Shown here piece by piece: positions 17,187 to 25,112 of a stretch of 64,000 nucleotides of DNA. The stretch's first letter is position 1; each line of letters starts with the position of its first letter. Below the pieces are notes generated by a model. It saw only the letters and a program-made list of their open reading frames with translations, did no database searches and was not told the DNA's origin. A program made the translations under genes and the position numbers. The stretch is from Parageobacillus caldoxylosilyticus NBRC 107762 (GTDB taxonomy: Bacteria; Bacillota; Bacilli; Bacillales; Anoxybacillaceae), in NCBI RefSeq assembly GCF_000632715.1, contig NZ_BAWO01000031.1:16434-80433 (forward strand), written 5' to 3'.

Positions 17187-17255
17187 TCATACGTTATTAA
17201 TTGCTTCGCTGCGCGGCACGTCTTTTTCATGCTTGAACGTGCCAAACTTCCCCAA
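17187..17255 (-). CDS. Possible 22-residue microprotein after the esterase gene
   Basis: TTG at 17255 is preceded at the right distance by AAGGGGGA, which overlaps the esterase stop region. The frame gives a compact hydrophilic peptide ending NNV, and a terminator follows. I do not recognise it. The strong ribosome site is the only support, so it may be chance. Confidence 0.35.
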   Translation of the reverse strand: MGKFGTFKHEKDVPRSEAINNV

Positions 17256-17268
17256 CGTCTCGTCCCCC

Positions 17269-18027
17269 TTATGAAACAAACTCGAGAATCGTCTCAATCA
17301 CTTCTGTTTCCCAACGATGACCGTCAAACGTATGGTTGGCTCCTTCAATCAAATGGATAGTGGCGCGGCTGCCGTAACATAACTGCTTATACAGATGGCT
17401 GACGCGGTACGGTACGACATCATCCTTCGTCCCATGAATAAGCAGCACAGGGCCGTCGTACGGCTTGGCCCGCTCAAATACGTTGATCGTTTGTAAATCC
17501 TCTAAAAACGCGCGTCCAACTAAGTTTCCCCCGTGATCAAAATAAGGAGCGGTCGCATCGATATTTCCTTGCCGAATCGTCTCCGCGATCAGCTCGTACA
17601 TGTTTCCTGCCGGCGCCATAAGAATTAATTTGGCGACATCGTTCGGTCTTTCGCCGGCAACGACACTGGCAACAAGCCCGCCCATGCTGAGGCCGAGCAA
17701 ACAAATGCGCGATGGATTAATGCGCGCATCGCGTTTGACAAAGTCGACAATCGCATGCGCTTCCTCTATTTCTTTAGATACGGTCATCTCTTCAAAGTCG
17801 CCGTCGCTTTCCCCGCTGCCTAAAAAGTCGAAGCGGAAGCTGGCGATTCCTTTCTTCTCAAGTGCACGTGATATTTTTAAAAACAAACGGTGCGGTTCTA
17901 TCTTCGTACCGGTAAATCCGTGAAACAAAATAACGGCAGGGATCTTTTCATCCAGCGCTTTTTCCGGGATATGTTCCATCCCGCGCAGCGTCATGCCACG
18001 ATGAGTCAATGTAATCGCTCTTTGCAC
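17269..18027 (-). CDS. Alpha/beta-hydrolase (esterase, cinnamoyl-esterase-like)
   Basis: A 252-residue cytoplasmic serine hydrolase. HGFTGTK supplies the oxyanion loop and GLSMGG (near residue 118) the nucleophile elbow. HGTKDDVVPY gives the acid and GANHTFDGHRWE the catalytic histidine. The order and spacing match the family of feruloyl/cinnamoyl esterases and related lysophospholipase-like enzymes of Bacillaceae. It stands alone. The natural substrate is unknown. Confidence 0.87.
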   Translation of the reverse strand: MQRAITLTHRGMTLRGMEHIPEKALDEKIPAVILFHGFTGTKIEPHRLFLKISRALEKKGIASFRFDFLGSGESDGDFEEMTVSKEIEEAHAIVDFVKRDARINPSRICLLGLSMGGLVASVVAGERPNDVAKLILMAPAGNMYELIAETIRQGNIDATAPYFDHGGNLVGRAFLEDLQTINVFERAKPYDGPVLLIHGTKDDVVPYRVSHLYKQLCYGSRATIHLIEGANHTFDGHRWETEVIETILEFVS

Positions 18028-18174
18028 CTTGCCCCTCTCCCTCCTGATTTTCTCTATAAATACTATTGTTCGCTATATTTGTATGCGATTCCTCTATGAC
18101 ATATAGGCGGTTTCTACAATTTTATACATAATCATGACGGTTTTTCCAAAACATAAAGATGGAGGTGGCTTCTT

Positions 18175-18423
18175 TTGGAACCGATGTTATGTCCGAACTG
18201 CAAAACAAATCGAACCCGTTTCCATTTAATCGAGCAACATCCGCGAGCAGTAAAGCTCAACCCACAAACAGGCGAAATTGAACAAGAATATACGAACGAG
18301 GCGTTAGAACCGTTCCATCTTCCGTATCGCGGCCCAAGCTACCGCGTCCAATGCGGCACATGCGGGCTCATTGAAGATGCGGAAATGTTTATTCAGCGTG
18401 CAAAATCTTCGCAAATGAGGTGA
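18175..18423 (+). CDS. Small zinc-ribbon-like protein of unknown function
   Basis: 82 residues with two CxxC pairs, CPNC near the N-terminus and CGTC near residue 60, which would bind one zinc. The start is TTG at 18175 because GGAGGTGG lies eight bases before it. The middle carries a conserved-looking EALEPFHLPYRGPSYRVQC segment. It is followed six bases later by a 44-codon gene, and a terminator closes the pair. I do not recognise a named family. Confidence 0.75.
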   Translation: MEPMLCPNCKTNRTRFHLIEQHPRAVKLNPQTGEIEQEYTNEALEPFHLPYRGPSYRVQCGTCGLIEDAEMFIQRAKSSQMR

Positions 18424-18428
18424 CCAAT

Positions 18429-18563
18429 ATGGCAAACAAAAAACAAACTCCATCATCATTGGTCGACCAAAAACAACTTGTTAACGGCAAGGCAAAAGCA
18501 ATGAGAGAACAAGGCGACCAACATATTCGCCGCGTCACGCCAAACGGAGCGGACGGGCAATAA
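18429..18563 (+). CDS. 44-residue hydrophilic protein, possibly spore-associated
   Basis: ATG at 18429 follows GAGGTGACC. The peptide MANKKQTPSSLVDQKQLVNG... ends RRVTPNGADGQ, rich in Lys, Gln and Asn without hydrophobic stretches. This composition resembles minor small acid-soluble spore proteins, and the VTPxG tail recalls SspL, but the similarity is too short to name it. It is co-transcribed with the zinc-ribbon gene. Confidence 0.6.
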   Translation: MANKKQTPSSLVDQKQLVNGKAKAMREQGDQHIRRVTPNGADGQ

Positions 18564-18571
18564 TCATGAAA

Positions 18572-18613
18572 GGTGGGCCTACTTCCCAAGTCAAAGTAGG
18601 CCCACCCTTTTCT
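18572..18613 (+). terminator. Terminator of the zinc-ribbon/44-codon pair
   Basis: An 11-bp perfect stem, GGTGGGCCTAC with GTAGGCCCACC (18596-18606), then CTTTT. Confidence 0.9.
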
Positions 18614-18830
18614 AGCGATACATCGTTCATGTACCGATATCGCGAAAACCAAGATGTTTGTAAATGCTGCCTGCCTTTGAATTATTGTAAAAATAAGCAT
18701 AATGTTTTCCCTTCGTCTTGCATTTACGATCTTTCATGGATTCGAGCTATATTTAACTAAAAGCAGACAAACATCATATACATAAATTTATGTAAACTGA
18801 TGATAAACGAAACAGATGGAGGAAAAATGA

Positions 18831-19082
18831 ATGAAATTTGTCGACGAGCTATACGAATACTATAAAAACCGACTCACAGGTGATGAAGAAGATGCGGAAG
18901 CGATGACGATGTCGATTTTGGAAGAGCTCGATCGCAACGATTTGATGCAGCTCATTGAAGAAATGACCGATGAGGAATTAATGGGGATGATGGGGCTTTA
19001 CATTCTCGAAAGCCTAAAAGCGAAAATGGCGCATGATGGAATCGGACAAACCAAACTACGAGATATGCCGAACGTTCACTGA
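18831..19082 (+). CDS. Small acidic protein (DUF6154-like)
   Basis: An 83-residue, strongly acidic, mainly helical protein (MKFVDELYEYYKNRLTGDEEDAEA...). It has Met-rich heptads around EEMTDEELMGMMGLYILESLKAKM. It follows GGAGGAAAA and ends before a perfect terminator. It resembles an uncharacterised Bacillaceae family (DUF6154 from memory); no function can be given. Confidence 0.75.
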   Translation: MKFVDELYEYYKNRLTGDEEDAEAMTMSILEELDRNDLMQLIEEMTDEELMGMMGLYILESLKAKMAHDGIGQTKLRDMPNVH

Positions 19083-19089
19083 AAACAAT

Positions 19090-19116
19090 AAGGGATGGCG
19101 TGACTACGCCATCCTT
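19090..19116. terminator. Hairpin between convergent genes
   Basis: AAGGGATGGCGT pairs with ACGCCATCCTT around a 4-base loop. It lies between the plus-strand acidic-protein gene and the end of ilvA; T runs are poor. Confidence 0.6.
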
Positions 19117-19125
19117 GAGGCGGTG

Positions 19126-20334
19126 TTATTGAAAAAACTCGACGTCATATCCTTCTTTTAACAACACTTGGTGAATTTGATGAATATGATCTTGATTTTT
19201 TGTTTCGAGCGAAAAATGAATTTCCGCCTGTCCCGGCAATACTTTTGCCCCAATGCGCTGATGGTGAATGGACATGACGTTTGCTTCTAATTCGGCAATA
19301 ATGCGCAATAATTTATTGAGCTGGCCCGGTTTGTCGGAAATGACGGTCGTAAACGTGACAAACCTTCCGGATTCGACAAGACCACGTTCAATAATGCGCG
19401 AAATAAGGGTAACATCGACATTGCCTCCGCTTAATATGACGACGACTTTTTTTCCGGTAAATGGAAGCTTTTGATACAACAGCGCTGCCAGCGGACACGC
19501 CGCCGACCCCTCGACTAACAGCTTGTTCCGCTCCAGCAAATATAACATTGTCCGCGAAATTTCCGCTTCTTCGACGCAAACGACGCCATCTACGTATTTC
19601 TCAATATATTGGTACGTGATATTTCCTGGCTTCTTCACCGCAATCCCATCAGCAATCGTATCCGAGGAGGCAATCACCACCGGCTTTTTATGGCGAAGGG
19701 CCGCCGTCATTCCCGGACAGGCCGCTGATTCGACGCCATACACTTGGATCGACGGTTTTAACTGTTTTAATGTAAACGCCAATCCTGAAAGCAGACCGCC
19801 GCCACCAACCGGGCACAGGACAACATCAATATCCGGAAGCTGCTCGAGAATTTCCAAGCCGATCGTTCCTTGCCCTGCCATCACTGCCAAATCGTCAAAC
19901 GGATGGACAAACGTCATACCGCGCTGCCGCTGCAGTTCAAGCGCATACTCAAGCGATTCGTCAAACACATCGCCATGCAAAATCACTTCTGCGCCGTATC
20001 CTTTTGTCGCTTCGACCTTGCTTAACGGCGCCCCTTTCGGCATGACAATCGTGCACGGGATGCCGATCATGCCGCTGGAGTAGGCGACCCCTTGGGCATG
20101 GTTTCCTGCCGATGCGGCAATCACCCCACGTTTTCGTTCTTCTTCTGTTAACGACATAATTTTATTAAACGAGCCTCGCACTTTAAACGAACCGGTTTTT
20201 TGCAAGTTTTCCAATTTCATATATACATTATTGCCGGATAAATTGCTAAACGTTTGCGAATGCTCGAGCGGGGTTTGATGAACAACTCCTTTCATTTTCT
20301 CTCTTGCTTCTAGCACATCATTTAACGTTAGCAT
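19126..20334 (-). CDS. ilvA: Threonine ammonia-lyase with C-terminal ACT domain
   Basis: PLP enzyme that deaminates threonine to 2-oxobutyrate. The 402 residues contain the PLP lysine in KTGSFKVRG, the ASAGNHAQGVAYS loop that holds substrate, and the phosphate-binding CPVGGGGLLSGLA. A single C-terminal ACT domain starts about FVTFTTVISDKPGQL. This build (one ACT4-type domain, about 400 residues) is that of TdcB-like or B. subtilis-type IlvA. ATG at 20334 gives a nine-base gap to AGGTG; ATG at 20343 is the alternative. No ilv genes are nearby, so a catabolic or propionyl-generating role is possible. Confidence 0.9.
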   Translation of the reverse strand: MLTLNDVLEAREKMKGVVHQTPLEHSQTFSNLSGNNVYMKLENLQKTGSFKVRGSFNKIMSLTEEERKRGVIAASAGNHAQGVAYSSGMIGIPCTIVMPKGAPLSKVEATKGYGAEVILHGDVFDESLEYALELQRQRGMTFVHPFDDLAVMAGQGTIGLEILEQLPDIDVVLCPVGGGGLLSGLAFTLKQLKPSIQVYGVESAACPGMTAALRHKKPVVIASSDTIADGIAVKKPGNITYQYIEKYVDGVVCVEEAEISRTMLYLLERNKLLVEGSAACPLAALLYQKLPFTGKKVVVILSGGNVDVTLISRIIERGLVESGRFVTFTTVISDKPGQLNKLLRIIAELEANVMSIHHQRIGAKVLPGQAEIHFSLETKNQDHIHQIHQVLLKEGYDVEFFQ

Positions 20335-20441
20335 CGTTTTCATCACCTAACTATTTTCATTTCAGCTATCACACTAATCATTATATAAGAAAAATGAGCA
20401 GTGCTACAAACTATACTGCATATAGCGCTTTTTTCCCTTCA

Positions 20442-20639
20442 TTAAGTGAAAAGCGTATAAAATAAACTAACAAAGGCGCTAATCCCAATAATGGCCCCAG
20501 CCTCCACAGGACTGATTCCTTTCACCTTGGTTAAATAAATCGACAAAAACGGAATCGTCATAAACGTCGCTGTCTTTGCAAACAGCGTGCCGATGATAAT
20601 ATGTAAGCTGATTGGATGTAGTGAAAGAATGTTTCGCAT
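20442..20639 (-). pseudogene. N-terminal fragment of an MFS transporter
   Basis: The 65 codons encode MRNILSLHPISLHIIIGTLF..., two MFS-like membrane helices, then stop, whereas the family needs about 400 residues. AGGAGG precedes the ATG, so the fragment may still be translated. The rest of the gene is gone: ilvA begins about 100 bases further on. A deletion between the transporter and ilvA is the simplest explanation. Confidence 0.7.
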
Positions 20640-20725
20640 ATGTTTCCTCCTAGTGCATATATATTTTGCAAATCTTTCCGAACTTCATTATGATAGAAAA
20701 GGAACGAACTTCCGGAGGGAATAAT

Positions 20726-21898
20726 ATGGAAAAGAATCGATTTCTTCCCCTTTTATTTGCTATCATGTTTTTAGTGATGTCAGGATTTGGAATTATCATC
20801 CCTGTACTCCCCTTTTTAGCCGAAGACATCGGGGCGACTCCGACACAGTTAGGGCTGCTTATGGCGATTTACTCCCTAATGCAATTGTTGTTTGCCCCGT
20901 TTTGGGGGCAGATGTCGGACCGCTACGGACGCAAGCCGATTTTATTCATCGGCATCGCCGGTCTATCTCTTTCTTTCTTTTTGTTTGCTATCGCTAAAAC
21001 GCTTGCCATGCTGTTTATCGCCCGCATTATCGGCGGAATACTGTCAGCAGCTACGATGCCTACGGCAATGGCTTATGCGGCCGACGTCACCACGTCGCAG
21101 GAACGCGGAAAAGCGATGGGAGCGATCGGCGCGGCTACGGGACTTGGGTTTATTTTCGGCCCGGCAATTGGCGGCATTTTTTCAAAAATGAATTTACATA
21201 CCCCTTTCTTTATTTCAGGCTGTCTTTCCGCCATCACCGCCTGTTTTGTCCTGCTGTTTTTAAAAGAATCATTATCAAAAGAAAAACAATCGTCTGGTTC
21301 AAAAACGAAAGAACCAATGTGGCATATGCTCAAAGGACCTCTCTTGTTTTTATATTTGCTGCAATGGTTCATTACGTTTTCGCTCGCCGGGCTGGAAGCG
21401 ACCTTCGCTTACTTTGCCGCCAAACGCGCCGGATTATATTCTGCACAGCTAGGGTACATTTTTATGATTATGGGCCTTGCGAGTGCTGTTGTCCAAGGGG
21501 GACTTATCGGCAAATTGATTCGCAAATTCGGTGAAGGCCGCGTCATTCAAGGCGGCATTATCGTATCTGCCATCGGATTTGCCTTGATTTTACTTGTTCG
21601 TAATTTTCTGACCGCTGCCGTCTTTTTATCGGTATTTGGCGTCGGCAACGGCGTCATCCGCCCTTGTGTATCGGCGCTTGTCACGAAACACGCGCCAAGC
21701 GGCCAAGGGCGCGCCACCGGGCTTCTCTCTTCCTTTGACTCACTCGGGCGCATTGTCGGCCCGGTAGTTGCCGGTTGGATGTTTACGAAAATGATCGAAC
21801 TTCCTTATCTTTTTGGCATTGGCTTATCTATTTGCGCACTCGTTCTTTACTACCTATTTTCCAAACAATCAAATGAGATGCGCCGTACATTATCTTAG
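20726..21898 (+). CDS. MFS multidrug exporter (Bmr/Blt/TetA(L)-like DHA1 family)
   Basis: A 390-residue 12-helix transporter. Motif A is GQMSDRYGRKPIL in the 2-3 loop. Motif C lies in helix 5 as GLGFIFGPAIGGIF, typical of drug:H+ antiporters, and a second GLLSSFDSLGRIVGPVVAG lies in the C-half. ATG at 20726 follows CGGAGGG at the right spacing; the 20 earlier codons of the frame are upstream region. A terminator overlaps its stop. Substrates are unknown. Confidence 0.88.
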   Translation: MEKNRFLPLLFAIMFLVMSGFGIIIPVLPFLAEDIGATPTQLGLLMAIYSLMQLLFAPFWGQMSDRYGRKPILFIGIAGLSLSFFLFAIAKTLAMLFIARIIGGILSAATMPTAMAYAADVTTSQERGKAMGAIGAATGLGFIFGPAIGGIFSKMNLHTPFFISGCLSAITACFVLLFLKESLSKEKQSSGSKTKEPMWHMLKGPLLFLYLLQWFITFSLAGLEATFAYFAAKRAGLYSAQLGYIFMIMGLASAVVQGGLIGKLIRKFGEGRVIQGGIIVSAIGFALILLVRNFLTAAVFLSVFGVGNGVIRPCVSALVTKHAPSGQGRATGLLSSFDSLGRIVGPVVAGWMFTKMIELPYLFGIGLSICALVLYYLFSKQSNEMRRTLS

Positions 21899-21918
21899 GG
21901 GAAATCTTTCCCCTTTTT
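21897..21918 (+). terminator. Terminator of the MFS exporter gene
   Basis: AGGGGAAA (21897-21904) pairs with TTTCCCCT (21907-21914) across a two-base loop, then TTTT; it begins within the stop codon. Confidence 0.75.
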
Positions 21919-22211
21919 AAATTGTTTATTTAGAAAATATTTTAATAAAAATTATAAATATTCATACTATTTTTGTATAATGTTGAATGATAAAATATTT
22001 TTTCACTACACGCAACTGAAATTTTATCACAATATTTCGATTGGCGTAGTTTTTCACTCTTTCATAACCTAATTTCTAAATTTACTCACAAGCCTCCCCT
22101 CTAAACCGAATAGGGACGGAAAAAATTCATATCACAACCTTGCAAAAACCGTCAGATTTATTCAAAATTTGCTTATATAAAAACAAACAATACGGGAAAG
22201 GATGAAACAGA
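21919..22211 (+). other. AT-rich leader region before alaX
   Basis: No gene. TATAAT at 21976-21981 could be a -10 box, but its -35 is poor. GGGAAAGGA just before 22212 is the alaX ribosome site. Confidence 0.4.
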
Positions 22212-23402
22212 TTGACGGAAAAATGGTATTACACTTCCCCAACAACTAGCGAATGGACAACAACGATCACAAGCGCAAAAAAAGACGGAGATACATACAT
22301 TATCACATTGTCAGAAACGGCCTTCTATCCCGAAGGCGGCGGGCAGCCGTGCGACAACGGAGTGATCGCCGGTATCCCTGTGCTTGAAGTGTTCGAAAAA
22401 AATGAAGAAGTATATCATCGTCTTCCTTCCCTCCCTGCTGCATCAACTGTTCGTTGTCAGATTGATATGGCGCGCCGTCTCGACCATACCCAGCAGCATA
22501 GCGGCCAGCATTTATTGTCTGCCGTGTGCATCGAACTGTTTGACGCTCATACCGTCGGATTCCATATGGGCAGTGAAGTCGTAACGATTGATTTAAATGT
22601 CCCGTCTTTATCGGAAGAGGCGCTTACGGCCATCGAAAATCGCGCCAATGAATTGATTTACGCCAACATCCCTGTCGAAACCTATTACGTCACAAAAGAA
22701 GAAGCACGCCAGCTTCCGTTTCGCAAGCTTCCTAAGATCGAAGGAAATATCCGCGTTGTCGAAATAAAAGGGATTGATGTTTCCGCCTGCTGCGGCACGC
22801 ATGTATCGCGGACGGGGGAAATCGGCATGATTAAGCTGTTGAAAGCGGAACGCCACCGTGGAATGACTCGTCTCTCGTTTGTTTGCGGCAAACGTGCGCT
22901 TACCGATTATCAGCTGTCCCATCGCATCGCGACCGCTGTTTCTCAGCAACTGGGGACGAATCGGGATATGCTGCTTGACGTTCTCGGCAAATGGGAAGCG
23001 GAAAAGAAAGAGTTGCAAAAGCAGCTTGAACAATATAAAGAGATCCTATTTGCCATAGAGGCGGAAAACGCCGCTCAACAGGCAAAGCAAGAACAAGTCG
23101 TCATGCGCGTTTATAAACAATATACCTTAAAGGACATACAAACCATTGCCAACATGATTGCCAACCGCTATGAAAAAACAGCGGTGCTGGCTACAGCATT
23201 AGAGCAGCGCATCGTAATCGTTAAAGCGCCTTCCCTTTCTCTGCACATCGGAAAGTGGCTCAAAGAAATGCTGTCATTATCAAGCGGAAAAGGTGGCGGA
23301 AACGAGCGGCAGGCGCAAGCCGTTTTTCCTTCCGAAGAAGAGATGCAGAAGTTTCTCCGTTTATTGCAAGACGATATCAAAAAGGTGAGCGCCTGTGATT
23401 GA
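22212..23402 (+). CDS. alaX: Alanyl-tRNA editing protein AlaX (long form with DHHA1-type C-terminus)
   Basis: Hydrolyses Ser-tRNA(Ala) mischarged by AlaRS. The N-terminal part has the ETAFYPEGGGQPCDNG entry motif. The zinc site is HTQQHSGQH (HxxxH, near residue 94) with CCGTH later. A coiled-coil-like linker (KWEAEKKELQKQLEQYKEIL) leads to a C-terminal DHHA1-like domain ending in SSGKGGGNERQAQAVFPSEEE. At 396 residues it is the long AlaX-II/L form. The start is TTG at 22212, supported by GGGAAAGGA ten bases upstream. It is monocistronic. Confidence 0.9.
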   Translation: MTEKWYYTSPTTSEWTTTITSAKKDGDTYIITLSETAFYPEGGGQPCDNGVIAGIPVLEVFEKNEEVYHRLPSLPAASTVRCQIDMARRLDHTQQHSGQHLLSAVCIELFDAHTVGFHMGSEVVTIDLNVPSLSEEALTAIENRANELIYANIPVETYYVTKEEARQLPFRKLPKIEGNIRVVEIKGIDVSACCGTHVSRTGEIGMIKLLKAERHRGMTRLSFVCGKRALTDYQLSHRIATAVSQQLGTNRDMLLDVLGKWEAEKKELQKQLEQYKEILFAIEAENAAQQAKQEQVVMRVYKQYTLKDIQTIANMIANRYEKTAVLATALEQRIVIVKAPSLSLHIGKWLKEMLSLSSGKGGGNERQAQAVFPSEEEMQKFLRLLQDDIKKVSACD

Positions 23403-23412
23403 CGCTCACTTT
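23381..23412 (+). terminator. Hairpin over the alaX stop codon
   Basis: AAAGGTGAGCG and CGCTCACTTT form a 10-bp stem around the stop codon. No long T run follows, so termination is uncertain. Confidence 0.4.
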
Positions 23413-23655
23413 CATCTTGACTAGTATAGACATATTGAAGAAATATAAAAACATGGCGGGAAGCAGAAGTTACGGGGTAGTAGCGGTTTCCACCGATTTG
23501 CCCTCCAGCTATCGGATACTGGAATGAAAACAAAAGCAGGCGAAACGTTCGCCTCCGTCATCACCGCCAATACGAAAAGATTGTGCCTTCAATGATAGCC
23601 AAAATAAGTGTATTTTTGTACAATAACTAACGGATGTTCAATTAAGGAGTTTGGG

Positions 23656-24924
23656 ATGATGGATGATTTATCCTACGAAAACCTGAAACAGCGAATAGCA
23701 GAATTAGAACAACAAATACAATGTTATCAAAATTTTATTAAAAAAATTCCATTTCCATTTGTTTTCACCGATTACAAAACAGGAATAAAATTAGAAAAAA
23801 GCCGCGAAAAAGCAGCGCCAATCATGAAGCCGATTCCTGCATCTCCGGCAAAAGAGGCAGAATTACAATGGGACATCGATTTTTATCGAGACATACCGTT
23901 TGAGAAAATCGAAACATTTTTAACGCCGATTCTTGACCTTGTTCCTCATCATATTGTGTTTGTCGATGGCAACGGCATCATTACGCTTTGCAACTTGCAA
24001 GCGGCCAACGATACCGGGGTGGACCGCGACGCGATTATTGGAAAACATATCCGCGAATTATTGCAGCTGCCCGATGAGCTGATTGTGACGCTGCAGTCCA
24101 TTGAAAAAAAGGAACCGATCTATAATCAGGAAGTATTAGACCGCTTTTACGGCATCATTAATACGCGCATTATTTATAATGACGACGGTTCGATCAAACG
24201 GGTCATTAGCATGTTCCAATCGTTAAACATGATGAAGGAAACCGAAAAGCTTGCCGTCGCCGGCCGCATCGCCGCTGGGATTGCCCACGAAATTCGCAAT
24301 CCACTGACGACTGTTCGCGGTTATTTGCAATTTTTGAAAAACGATCTTCCAGATCGAATTATTTCGCTTATCGATCGTCTGCTTATTCCCGAGCTGGATC
24401 GCGCCAACAACATTATTACTGACTTCTTAAGCACCGCAAAGCCTGCGGATATAAAAATGGAAAAAATTAAACTCAACCAATTTATTCGCAAAGACGTCGG
24501 AATGCTGTTGCAGAGTGAAGCTTTGTTAAATAATGTAAATGTTTATTTTGATTTAGATGACCAGCTAGATCGGTGTGAAATAAACGGTGATAAAAATCAG
24601 CTGCTGCAAGTGTTTTTAAATTTATTCCGCAATTCGGTCGAGGCTAAAGTAAAAAAGACGATGAATGTCACTATTTCTAGCAAACGATCGAACAACATGG
24701 TGCAAATTCAATTTTGCGATGACGGGCCGGGCATACCTCCGACAGTGATTGATCATATTTTTGATCCGTTTTTCTCGACAAAAGAAACAGGCACCGGCCT
24801 TGGGCTTTCGCTATCGCGAAAAATCATCGAACTTCACAAAGGAACGATGAAAGTGCAAAGCGGCGACAAAGGCACATGTTTTTTTATTGAGCTTCCCATT
24901 GACGATAAAAAGCTGTCCGTATAA
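23656..24924 (+). CDS. Soluble PAS-domain sensor histidine kinase
   Basis: A 422-residue cytoplasmic kinase without membrane segments. An N-terminal coiled coil (LKQRIAELEQQIQCYQNF) leads to a PAS domain around residues 95-200 (HHIVFVDGNGIITLCNLQAANDTGV). The HisKA box is GIAHEIRNPLTTVRGYLQF, and the ATPase has N-box NLFRNSVEA, G1 DDGPGIP and G2 GTGLGLSL. AAGGAG six bases before ATG 23656 decides the start. No response regulator gene is adjacent, as for the orphan phosphorelay kinases (KinA-KinE) of Bacillus sporulation. That role is an inference from architecture. Confidence 0.9.
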   Translation: MMDDLSYENLKQRIAELEQQIQCYQNFIKKIPFPFVFTDYKTGIKLEKSREKAAPIMKPIPASPAKEAELQWDIDFYRDIPFEKIETFLTPILDLVPHHIVFVDGNGIITLCNLQAANDTGVDRDAIIGKHIRELLQLPDELIVTLQSIEKKEPIYNQEVLDRFYGIINTRIIYNDDGSIKRVISMFQSLNMMKETEKLAVAGRIAAGIAHEIRNPLTTVRGYLQFLKNDLPDRIISLIDRLLIPELDRANNIITDFLSTAKPADIKMEKIKLNQFIRKDVGMLLQSEALLNNVNVYFDLDDQLDRCEINGDKNQLLQVFLNLFRNSVEAKVKKTMNVTISSKRSNNMVQIQFCDDGPGIPPTVIDHIFDPFFSTKETGTGLGLSLSRKIIELHKGTMKVQSGDKGTCFFIELPIDDKKLSV

Positions 24925-24943
24925 TAAACGGGGCAGCTTTTTT
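24907..24943 (+). terminator. Terminator of the histidine kinase gene
   Basis: AAAAGCTGTCC pairs with GGGGCAGCTTTTTT with one mismatch, and a T run ends it. Confidence 0.85.
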
Positions 24944-25112
24944 GCTTGTACTTTTATTTAAAAGTAGTTTCTTTTTTATACTTTGTATTTAGAACAATGT
25001 TTAGTAATAAATCATATTGCAAAGCAAGAGATTTCATTCTTGTTTCTTCCTTTCTTTTCTATTATTCTATATTAATAGTGCAATCTTTTTTATAGAAAAG
25101 AGGCTGTTGGCG

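Noticed and set aside
23403..23655. Short frames in the gap between alaX and the histidine kinase
   Set aside because: No ribosome site, no recognisable domain; the gap is under 300 bases and probably only carries the kinase promoter.
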